From: Diplocarpon mali
Lineage: Eukaryota; Ascomycota; Leotiomycetes; Helotiales; Drepanopezizaceae
Length of the DNA stretch: 19,485 nucleotides
NCBI GenBank assembly: GCA_024741835.1
Contig: JAENRP010000506.1
Coordinates: 1-19,485 of the forward strand
Direction of reading: 5' to 3'
This document shows, piece by piece, positions 8,413 through 17,292 of this stretch. The position numbers and the translations under genes were made by a program. The first letter of the stretch is position 1, and each line of letters begins with the position of its first letter. The notes under the pieces were generated by a model. It saw nothing but the letters and a program-made list of their open reading frames with translations, did not search any database and was not told where the DNA came from.

Positions 8413-9491
8413 TAACTCCTACTTCTTATAAGTAGGTCGATTCCCTTTCTTGCTTTTAAGTTGATTAACCCTTTAATAGATCTTATCTTATATTATCTTA
8501 TTACTAATATCATTATTATTAGTAAGTGCCCTAATAGTTGGCTAACCCCCTTTAATATATATATTGCTAATTGGATAGTGCTTAAATGCAACTTAGAAGA
8601 TCTGCCTAAGGCCTTTCGGGTACTATGCATATATTATACGTATATAATATTAAGAAAGGAGGCTAGTAAGAATAATACCGGCCATATATACGCATTTAAT
8701 ACTCTTACTTCTAAGAAGTATAACTACTATATTGCATAGTAGGCAAAGTATATCCTAGTAAGTGCCTTCTAATATCCTCTTGCCTTAATAACCTTTAATA
8801 GATATCCATTCTAAATACTTATCTAAGCTTAAGATAAGTATATTATCCTTTAGGATACTTAGGTTAATAGCGATATTAAAGCGATTTAAGAGGCGGCCCG
8901 AATCCTATTTAAAGAGACTTAGATATAAATCTCTATAGTCCTAAAGACTTAGGATGCTCTTTAGCTAGCTTAGCTAAATAAAGCTTATGCTCTCTACTAT
9001 AGTATCGACCTCGCAAACACTTAGCAAGCTATACGTACCCTTAAATCTATCTAATATTAATAATTGACTATTTATAGGATTTATTATATACTATTTAAGG
9101 CGGCAATGCTACCCTTAGGCATCTTGAAACTTAAGGCGCTAAGGTGCTTAGCTCCCTCTAATATATAAAGGGACTATCTAGCTCGGCTAAGGGCTGCTCT
9201 TAGGCTTCCTTTAATAATATCTACTGCTAAAAAGGCAAAGGCAAATAGGTGCCTTTTAAAAGCTCTTTAAAGGGTAGGGATCTGGATCTTAATAATTTAG
9301 ATAAGCTGAATCTAAAGGAGATCGCGGCCGCTTTTACTTAAGTGCAAGCTTAAGAGGAGCAGGCCAACTTAGCCGCTACTTCGGATAGTAAGGCTTCTAG
9401 GCCTTAGGGGTTTAGGGATCTACGCCTTAAAAATCCTAATGCTTAGGATAAGTGCTTATTAAAGGTAGAATCATTAGTAGATTATTATCTT
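8413..9491 (+). pseudogene. Unknown plus-strand frame carried in Copia B (antisense to the element)
   Basis: From the TAA at 8413 to about 9270 the plus strand reads as one frame whose only interruptions are TAA and TAG, never TGA. It includes an uninterrupted 92-codon stretch (8461-8736). At about 9260-9275 the reading shifts frame and continues to about 9491, with an acidic, Lys-rich segment (K-G-R-D-L-D-L-N-N-L-D-K-L-N-L-K-E-I). About 350 codons in all. No catalytic motif, zinc finger or membrane segment stands out. Several helix-like runs rich in Ala, Leu and Gln suggest a soluble protein. I do not recognise the family. The shift may be an indel or a lost intron. It converges on the Copia B polyprotein. 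It could be a captured gene, an accessory antisense frame of this lineage, or a nested element. Confidence 0.6.
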
Positions 9492-9765
9492 TAATAATAT
9501 AATAATTGCTACTTTGCTATAACCTCCTTCTTAAGTACTACTTAAGTAATAAAAAAAATGCAAGTACGCATAAGTAAATAAGAAAAGATAAAAAGAAGGT
9601 AGTAATAGCAAGTATAGGAATATAGTAAGAAAAGATAAAAAAAGAAGGTAATAATAGCAAGTATAGGAATATATCTCGTAGTAAAATAAAAAAATAAAAA
9701 AATTACTAATAGCTTACAATTAAAAAATATTAGATATTATTAATCTAAGACCTTTTCAGGTCTAG
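9492..9765. other. A-rich region between converging frames
   Basis: Contains runs of A, AAATAAAAAAATAAAA-like sequence and a two-copy tandem repeat. It lies between the end of the unknown plus-strand frame and the stop of the Copia B polyprotein on the other strand, so it would serve as 3' untranslated sequence for both. No gene is seen. Confidence 0.6.
9579..9674. repeat. Tandem duplication of about 48 bp
   Basis: TAAGAAAAGATAAAA to AGTATAGGAATATA occurs at 9579-9625 and again at 9626-9674. The second copy is 2 bp longer through two extra A residues. The unit is A-rich. Confidence 0.85.
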
Positions 9766-10420
9766 TTATACCTTAATAGGCCTTTGTACCTATCCCTCCT
9801 TCCTAACGGTTATCGAATTAGTATCTATCAGTTGCTAAAGGGCCTGATTTGGATTGGCTTTTATTATAGCATCGGCGGGGTTGCTAGCGCCATTGATCTA
9901 ATATATCTCTATAAGCTCCCTATTCTTGTATAATTATCAAATAGCTATTATATCGATCATCAATCGCTTCTCCTTTATAGTACCTAATTTGATAATACAC
10001 TTATATAAGGAAAGGGAATTTGTATATATAACAGTAGGGAGGCGGGGTAGACTTAGCTTAGCTATTACTATATCGATTATCGTAGCTATAGAAACTAGCA
10101 TATCAATACCCGCTATTATAGCATATAGTTCGGAGGCTAATATAGCTCTTATCACTCTCTTACACTTCATTAAGCTATAGTATAGAATATTGCCTTTTAA
10201 AGTAAACTGCGATTCTCCTTCCTCTTTAATAGCTAGTACGATAATATAGCCGATCTGCGAGCTTAAATCCTTATTATTAGCAAAAGATCTATTAATAAAT
10301 GCGAATAGTTTAGCATTTTGCAAATTGACAGCAAGGTAGGTTAGGCCTCTTTTAGGGTTATTTCGAATCCAATTGAGTCGCTTATTTAGATTCTCTATAT
10401 CTTGAACTATCAGATCCTAG
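9766..10420 (-). pseudogene. Copia B RNase H and polyprotein C-terminus
   Basis: The minus strand carries a stop-free stretch from 10323 to 9937 with the hallmarks of the fungal copia RNase H: L-F-A-F-I-N-R-S-F-A-N-N-K-D-L-S-S-Q-I-G-Y near its start, then K-C-K-R-V-I-R-A-I-L-A-S-E-L-Y, a V-I-Y-T-N-S strand and K-L-G-T-I-K-E-K-R-L-M-I-D-I. Two catalytic Asp positions (INRS and YTNS) read Asn by G-to-A change, while the Glu of ASELY is kept. Beyond 9937 the frame continues through TAG codons to N-G-A-S-N-P-A-D-A and stops with TAA at 9766-9768. The overlapping plus-strand frame 9926-10180 is only a shadow. RNase H would remove template RNA during cDNA synthesis. Confidence 0.92.
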
Positions 10421-11480
10421 TGTTAGGCTACGGCTAATAAATCGAAGGAAGCTTCTAGCTAGCAGATTATAGTTAAATAAGCTCCCTTTACTCTTTGCTC
10501 TAGGTATTATTACTTATAGCCCTCTTAAGAAGTATCGACTAGTTCCAGCCTTTGGCCTTGGCCCTTTTATTATATATATACTATATCCCCTTCCTAGGAA
10601 ATAATATACCTATTAAAAGCTAGTAATTTGATGCTCGATAGGTATTATATTAGCTTTATAAAGAATCCTACCCTTTTGATCTTATCCTCCTCCTTTTTTA
10701 AGAAGTCTGCTTCTCTAAGTATTAAAGTATTATCTGTTTATATTCCTACTATACCGAAAAAGAGAGAATTGCTTAAGGTTAATAATAGATAGGGGTTATA
10801 AGTTGAGTTAGCTATACCGAAATTGCTGCGATAGTACTTATAATAGGTGCTAAACTAGTGATTTCCTAATTCGGGAATGCTATAGAGCGGCAGTACTACT
10901 TTAAAGACCGTACCTATAGGAAATAGCTTAGCAATATCTTATAAGGGAAATACAAATATATCTTATAATAGCTTCGAAGCTGCCTAGGTATACGCTTGTA
11001 TAATATCCTATAGGCTGAGAATGCCCTTCTTACCTTATTCTTTAAAGTGTTCTTAAATTAATGCTGAAAGTGATACTAAAAGGCGTTAGCTTACTTATTA
11101 GATAGTTAGGGATTGAGTGATTATGCCTTCCTCCTTCTTACCGGTATTATTTTAGGCCTATATAACTAAGCGTGATTTCTCGAATAGGTAATCTATCTCC
11201 TTCCCCTTTATCTTATTAACTATTCTCGATTTGAAGATCCTTTTGCCTTTTATAGCAGGGTCATTTTTATTTATCGGTACGAATACCCTCCTATTTATTA
11301 GCCCTTAGTACTCCTTTAGGCGAGATTGCTAAAAAGGGCGCCTAGGAGTGGTAATCTTGCCTTCTGCCTATAGCTTTTGCGATAGTTCCTAATCCCTATT
11401 CTCCTTTTCTATTAAGAATACTTCTGATTTGGCTATATATAGCTTATCATCTGCTTTAAAGGATATCTATATCTTAGTAT
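10421..11480 (-). pseudogene. Copia B reverse transcriptase domain
   Basis: Minus-strand reading gives the RT start near 11440-11100 (R-I-F-K-S-R, E-K-S-R-L-V-I, T-Q-S-L-T-I), the same part found as a fragment at 786-1156. The catalytic loop is at 10729-10737, in F-F-G-I-V-G-I, stop, T-D-N-T-L-I-L. In this fungal copia group the loop reads Q-T-D-D rather than Y-V-D-D, so here CAA has become TAA and the second Asp Asn. A G-F-F-I-K strand and the thumb follow, leading into RNase H. The domain would make cDNA; this copy cannot. Confidence 0.88.
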
Positions 11481-12800
11481 TATAGTTATTATCAATTGTA
11501 GGAAGGCTGGAAATAAGCTTAATAAAGGGAACCTCTACTCTTGGCGATTGCTTATAGCTATTAAGTTGCGGCTTAGCTAAGCGAGAGGGCTCTACTTCTT
11601 TATCGACGTCGGTTGCGTTCTACTCCTTTTTAATAGTCGTTTGATCCTTAGGTTTAATTCCTTTAGTTTCCTTTAAGTAGTTTTCTTTATTATTGATTTT
11701 AAATAGGCGTACGCTTATCGACTTAAAGTGCTTTATTCTACTGCTGATATTAATTATATAGGTTTCGTTCTTTAAGCCTAGGAACTCGAATAGGCCTATC
11801 TATCCTCCCTTTTCCTAATATACTAATACTAGGTCTTTTAGCCTTAAATCGTAAATATAAGTAGTTCTAAGGCCATTCCTTATGCCTAAAGCGTTATTAA
11901 CCTTACAAGTAGTATAGATCTTCTTAACTTCCTTTATAGCCTTTTTAATTATTACTACTCTCTATTCTATTAACAGATTTAGTAGATCCAGTTCAATTAG
12001 CCTTAGATATACCCTAAAAATAAGCAAGGTAGGAATCATCCTATTAGGCCCTGCTATATTATTAACTACTTTAATAGCTATTTATAGCCTCTTATCGTCG
12101 CTTAATTAGAGGTATTTAGCTATTATTATCTTAAAGGCACGTCTTAGAGGGTAATGATACCATTCGACCTTGCCGATAGAATAGTGCGCCTTTATAGGAA
12201 CCAGTTTAAGGGTTATTCCTATAGATCTTAAAGAGCTTTTGAACTCTACTGAGTTGAAGTTAGTACTATAGTTATATATTATAAAATCAGGAGGTCTAAT
12301 ATACGTATTTAGCCAAGCCAATTTAAGGGCTTGAAATACTGCATTAGCCGAATGTGCTCCTATTCCCTTCTATAAGAACCTTGCGGCTCTAAATCCCGTC
12401 ACTTTATCAATTATATAAAGGGCGTTCCTTCTACCGAACTAAGCAATATTAATATATATAGTATAATTGAAGTCGATATTATCTTATAGCTTAAATTAGA
12501 ATCTATAAAGGGCATTAGCATAGAGTTAGCAGTATTAGTATATTTCCTTTACTCTTGCTATAATGCTAGAGTCTATATTATAACCAGCCTAGTTTAAGAG
12601 GTATTTAAAGCGCTTTACTAAAGGATGTCCGAATCTTTTATATAGCCTTCGGATCTCTATTTCTATTAAGTGGCATATATTAATTATACCCTTTAAAGTT
12701 ATTAAAAGTTGCTCTATTATATTAAGTAAGAGCTATAGGTGCTTATATTTTCTAATAATTAAGTGTTTCTCCTTGCTAATAATAAGCAAATTGCGCAGAT
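11481..12800 (-). pseudogene. Copia B integrase with C-terminal region
   Basis: In coding order: a zinc-binding region near 12660-12500 (R-R-L-Y-R-R-F-G-H-P to Y-Q-Y-C, where further Cys and His are changed), the core start at N-I-N-F near 12470, and a clear stop-free piece at 12321-12106. That piece has P-P-D-F-I-I-Y-N-Y-S-T-N-F and K-A-H-Y-S-I-G-K-V-E-W-Y-H. The Asp of IIYD reads Asn and the Glu expected before A-H-x-S-I-G-K-V-E reads Lys, so the D,D,E active site is lost. The stretch 11900-11480 is the variable C-terminal linker before RT. Integrase would insert element cDNA, making 5-bp duplications like those flanking this copy. Confidence 0.88.
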
Positions 12801-13370
12801 TATTATATTTAGCTCCTATTTTATCGAGTTGTTATAAGCAGACTAAAAACGGTATATCTGCCTTTATAATTAAGAATTCTATAAGGCCTGCCGGTATTTG
12901 AACAGTTGTCTTACCGATTGCATTTTGCAAACCTGTCCTAAAGGTAATTTTATACTTTTCAGCACCGAATAGAGCTAGAACTGCGTCTTATATATTTTAC
13001 AAGGCTTTAAATTGGTTAATTCCTCTTATATTTTTATTTAAGGCGCCTATATTAATTAGGAATCCTTAGAAGAACTGATCCGTCTACTAGGTTATAAATA
13101 CCTTAGGGTCCGTTTGTATAGGTTTATTAACCCTTATTATTAAGAGGTATTCAGCCTTCTGCTTTTCAAGCTAGTTAAGCATAGTTTTCAAGTCATACTC
13201 CTTCTTAAAAGCTAGGAATACTATAGTAAAGTTGATATTACTATCCTTAGGGTTGCTAATTGCTTAGTTCTCCTTTTTTAAAGACATTTCCTATTTATCC
13301 TTATTAGTCCTATTGCCTTTTAAATATGCTCTATTGTCTTCTTAAGCTAAGTATGCCTTATATATTTTAT
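12801..13370 (-). pseudogene. Copia B protease domain
   Basis: Minus-strand reading gives F-L-I-N-I-G-A-L near 13056-13035, matching the D-T-G-A active site of retroelement aspartic proteases with Asp read as Asn and Thr as Ile. Next come an F-R-T-G-L-Q-N-A-I-G strand, V-Q-I-P-A-G-L-I-E-F and I-K-A-D-I-P-F-L-V-C-L, the usual second half, ending near 12830. The protease would process the polyprotein. It lies between the gag zinc finger and the integrase, as expected for copia. Confidence 0.82.
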
Positions 13371-15048
13371 CCATTGGCTTATACCCTTTAGCTTATCGGC
13401 TTATTATATAGCAAGACTTCTAGGCGGCTCTTTCTTCTTTTAAGTGCTTGCTATTATAGCAGTCCTTTTTCTAGTATATAATGCACCTTATATAGCCTGG
13501 TTTCGATTGGAAGGTTGTTCTTCTCTTATTACCCTAGGTAAACTTCATCTTTCTATTCGAAAAGTGCACTATAAATTGCCCTTGCTCTTTAGCCAAATGA
13601 TATTAGGGTTTATTAATAGTTAAACTAGGGTGCTAGGGTTTAGATAGTCCGTCTTAGGTAACTATTCCTGCGCAAGCCTATAAGCTATCTAATAGGGCTA
13701 GGAACGTCACTAGTAGCTTAAAAAGTGCTATTTGAAAGAGCCGATTCTTAGAAATACCTTATATAAGTCTATCTCTAATTGATCGATCGTTCCTTATACT
13801 AGCATATAGGCCTAATTGCAAGTTCTATAGCTCTTTAGCATAGTTTTCGAATTAGGTTAAGATTAGTTTCCTCCTCTAATAGTCTTCTTATTAGAATAGG
13901 TCAAATGTCAGCTGAAACCACTTCCTTAGGAATCTGCTACTTCTCTCTTTAGTCTCGTAATTGGCCTAAATGGCCTCTATTAGCTTGGTAAACTTGAAGT
14001 TCTTATTTTATAAGTACCGATAGTAGTATATCGAGGCTAAGTCTTATAGTATAAATGGAAAGGCTTTATACTATATGCTCTAGTCTATTAAGGCTCTTTA
14101 GTATAAATCGGCAAATATATAAAGCTTTTTATTAAAGTGATCTTTCCCGCTTAAGTATTAAGTCTCTTTAATATATATCTTACTTAGATTTATAAGGGTT
14201 TTAGCCTGATCTAAAGTCAAAGGTTCTATAATATACTAAGATAGTTAAGCGTCGCTTTAATTAAGGTTTAGAAGCGCTCTTAAACCCCTCCTTATAGTAA
14301 AGGGTAGTAATAATCTATCTCTTAGTTAGATCGGCGGCATTAGTATTAGATTTGAGATCTTTAAGTATTATAAGACTAAGGTTCGCCTTAATTAAGGTTG
14401 ATAAGGTATTCTTTTAAAGTTATACCATTCGATTGTTTATCTCGGATTATCTGCTTTATATAGGTTATCTTACAAAGTGTTATTATTATATCTAAGGTAT
14501 CCTTGCTAAAGCGAGTCTTAGTATACTATCTCCTATTTAGCTATAGTAACCCTTTAAGCAGGTGGTTCGCTTATTTATATAGATTCGGCAAATTCTAAGA
14601 TAGACCTTATTCTATATCTTAGAGATTATACTATAATTGAGTTTAGTACTTCTTAAGTTTATAACTCTAGCTAGTCTTTTGGCCACTTGTTTCCTTTTTA
14701 GTATACTATATCGAAAAGTGCCTAGTCGATCGAAACGCCCTTCTTATGCTAAATATATACTCTATAGTACCGAAGGTCGTCCCTTAAGCGTTATCGAACG
14801 TCCTTATCTAGCAATTTAAAATCGCTAACTATCCAATCTTAGAACTCCTTTTAAAAGTCTTTAGTAAGGTATAACCCTCTCCTTTTACTATCTTATAATA
14901 TCTTTTAGAAGTTCTTTACATATTGATCTTTTAGTCTAAGGGCCTCTTTGCTAGATTAATCCTCCTAGGGTCTTATATCCCTTTTAAGGTCCCTTAGTAT
15001 CTAGGGTTACCTTAGATTAAGCGGCATTAATAGTCTCCCCTTAATCAT
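13371..15048 (-). pseudogene. Copia B gag
   Basis: An ATG at 15046-15048 (minus strand) opens a frame of about 560 codons up to the protease. It includes an N-terminal domain with many charged helices, then the fungal copia capsid pattern near 14230-13900: L-D-Q-A-K-T-L-I, S-G-K-D-H-F-N-K-K-L-Y-I-F, F-P-F-I-L, and T-K-E-R-S-S-R-F-L-R-K-W. A Cys/His knuckle lies near 13505-13400 (K-P-G-Y-I-R-C-I-I-Y-Q-K-K-D-C-Y-N-S-K-H), with some Cys turned to Tyr. Stops are TAA/TAG. Gag forms the particle and binds RNA. Plus-strand frames at 14637-14819 and in this span are shadows. Confidence 0.85.
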
Positions 15049-15422
15049 TTCCTAATATTGTCCGGATATTGCTCTACGCTTTAATAAAGTCCAAAAGAAG
15101 TCCAATATAGTTGTATTTTATATATTATTACGCTATTATCTAATTGTAGTTAGAATACTAATTGCACTCTAGTTTTACCTTAATTATAATATATAATAGA
15201 ACGCAGGTAGAAGAGGATAATATCTACCTTTAAAGTAATAACTCTAGCTAGATTCGCATACCTTTTGCCTTTTCCCCTCTAGTAGTAATTAATATTACTT
15301 TATACATTTAGGTTGGTATTTAAGGTAAGCCGGAAATACAATCAAATACTCCTTAAAATCATAAAAGAATTCTTCAGTTTAATAACCTTACTATCTATAG
15401 TAAAGGTGCTACTACTAATTAG
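15049..15422 (-). other. Copia B 5' leader
   Basis: About 375 bp between the 5' LTR and the gag ATG. I could not identify a tRNA primer-binding site next to the LTR: the sequence there (CTAATTAGTA on the plus strand) is AT-rich and possibly altered by RIP. No other gene is seen; the plus-strand frame 15313-15582 runs into the LTR and is chance. Confidence 0.6.
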
Positions 15423-15721
15423 TATAGGTTCTATATTAGTAATCGATATTTATATAAATATAGTTGAGTACTTATTATTAAAAAGAATCTATTATAATAT
15501 CTATTTATCTCTATATAACCGAGATAGTACCTTTATACTTATAAATGTCCTCCCTCCTATAGTCCCTCTTAGCTATATATAGATATCCTTCTAAGGTCCT
15601 CCGACTGAATAGCCGTCCGAAATACATACGAAACCCCTTATATCGCATATGGTATAGCTATATAGGATGACCCCAGGAACAAGGGCAGCTTGCCTCCTGC
15701 ATAGGAATCTGCGTACTAACA
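15423..15721 (-). repeat. Copia B 5' LTR
   Basis: 299 bp, gap-free match to 7667-7965. It starts TATAGGTTC (TA for an expected TG) and ends ACTAACA on the plus strand, so each LTR keeps one canonical terminus that the other has lost. It retains more CpA, TpG and CC than the other copy in its right half. Confidence 0.92.
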
Positions 15722-15726
15722 AAAAC
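15722..15726. repeat. Target-site duplication AAAAC, right copy
   Basis: Identical to 7662-7666 and directly outside the right LTR. Removing one copy with the element restores a continuous reading frame in element G. Confidence 0.9.
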
Positions 15727-16260
15727 CCTTATCCTTAATCGCCTAGTTACTTAGAACTATCGATTTTCATTTAGCAACTATTAACAACCTTAGATTTTCC
15801 CTTTTCGGCTCTGCTTTAAAAACCCTTATTTTCTTCTTTAACTTCGAGATTTTCGGAATTTTCGGCTTCTTAGTATAAAAAGTTTAGCAAACCTTATAAT
15901 AGCAATCTTAAATAGCAGTAGTTTCAAGTACTTAAGTAATACTAAGCGCAAACTCTAATCGGAAGTGCCTCCTTAGAATCTTTAGAAATCCGAATCTAAT
16001 AATTTAACTGCTTTAGCTTAATAGAACTTTAAAAATTGCCTTAGAATTATCTCTAAAGACCCCTTTATTCTAAAGACTAATAGGAATTAGCCTAAAGGCT
16101 AAGAAGAATCTTAAATATAAACCTTATCTTAGAAATTAGTCTTAGATTAGGTAAACCTTATCTTATTACAATTAATTGCAACGCTTCTATTAGCTATTTA
16201 ATACCTACTTAAAATCTCTTAGCAAACTTAGATTAAACTTTTAATAGAATTCGGAGTTCT

Positions 16261-16283
16261 ACTCTTAGGCCTAGCCTATAAGT
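16261..16283 (+). repeat. 23-bp motif copy in element G
   Basis: Starts ACTCTTAGGCC and ends TATAAGT, 23 bp, in the same orientation as the left-arm copies. It lies inside the gag frame, read as L-L-G-L-A-Y-K. Confidence 0.8.
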
Positions 16284-17269
16284 AGGAGGATAAAAAGACA
16301 TCCTTAAATAACTTAAGATTACTACCTACTTTTTTAATATTAATATTAGAAAATATTAAAAATAATAACAATTTTAAACTTTTTATTAACCCTTTATTTA
16401 AATCTTGTTAAACTTGTCTTAATCACTTTAAGATTGACTCGGATTCTGAATATTCTTTAAGCCTATTTGAATTTCAAAGTACTCCTTTTAGTAATTAATC
16501 TTATAATATTAAAGCTTCCCCTTTGCCCCTTATAGATTTTATCAACTTAGATAGTTAGTATAAAATGATAATAGCCATATTTAAGACTATTACTAATCAC
16601 TTTCCCCTCCTTAGTTCCTTTAGCGCTCTTTACTTTATAAGCGCTAATATTACTAATTTCCTTAATTAATATAAGGAAACTTATTACAATTTTAGTATTA
16701 TATAGAAGGATGTAATTTCTTAACTTCCTTACTACTATAATTATATAAGTAAGGATATTATCAAATCCCTCTTTAAATAGAAAACTTATAATTTATAAGA
16801 ACTCCTTATTAAGGCCTTTAAATCTGAATTCTGCGAATTTAATAGATAGTAGATTCGCAATACCCTGGCTTTCTTAAAGGAATTTATTCTAATCACTTAT
16901 ACTCCTAAGGAACTTAAGAACTACTATCGGACTTTTACTTATATATTAAATACCTTAATCAGTTAGAAAATACTTAGCGAAGTTGAAAGAGACCGCCTTT
17001 TCTTACTTAGATTACCTATTAGCCTTTGAAATAAGATTATTAAGCATTTTAAGATCGATAAGCAAGACCTTATAACCTTTGCCTTATTTAAGAAATTCTC
17101 GGCCTTTGCTTTAAAATCAGATCTTAGTAAGAGAACTATTAATGCTATAGAGTAGGAAAAAGCCCTTACTCCCTCTTATACTAAAGACCTTAAGAATCTA
17201 GTCCAAGAACACTCGAAAGCTTTAGAAGTTATAAAGGAGGTAAAGAAGAACCTAGTAGTTATACCTTTC

Positions 17270-17292
17270 ACTCGCAGGCCCGACTTAAGAGT
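17270..17292 (-). repeat. 23-bp motif copy in element G gag
   Basis: Starts ACTCGCAGGCC and ends TTAAGAGT, one of the least RIP-altered copies. It lies in the gag frame and reads T-R-R-P-D-L-R-V. The opposite strand would read like the Copia A array (T-L-K-S-G-L-R-V), so the same DNA is used in both directions in two different proteins. Confidence 0.85.

Larger units (their letters stand above)
7667..15721 (-). mobile_element. Copia family B retrotransposon, complete insertion
   Basis: An 8055-bp element bounded by two 299-bp LTRs and AAAAC target duplications. On the minus strand it has LTR, a leader of about 375 bp, a polyprotein frame of about 1760 codons (15048 to 9766: gag, protease, integrase, RT, RNase H), a further 1.8 kb with an unrelated plus-strand frame, and the second LTR. 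At 8 kb it is longer than the usual 5-6 kb of copia elements, and the excess is that 1.8 kb. RIP damage is milder than in Copia A, and more CpA/TpG survive, fitting a younger insertion. No recognisable 23-bp motif occurs in it. Confidence 0.93.

Noticed and set aside
9194..9216. CTCTTAGGCTTCC resembling half of the 23-bp motif inside Copia B
   Set aside because: The second half does not match, and it reads as ordinary codons of the unknown frame.
9926..10180. Plus-strand 84-codon open frame
   Set aside because: It lies wholly opposite the Copia B RNase H, which has clear family motifs.
14637..14819. Plus-strand 60-codon frame with a hydrophobic start resembling a signal peptide
   Set aside because: It overlaps the Copia B gag frame on the other strand; the hydrophobic look comes from AT-rich antisense codons.
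15313..15582. Plus-strand 89-codon frame
   Set aside because: It crosses the boundary into the LTR and the same region in the other LTR is not open, so it is chance.
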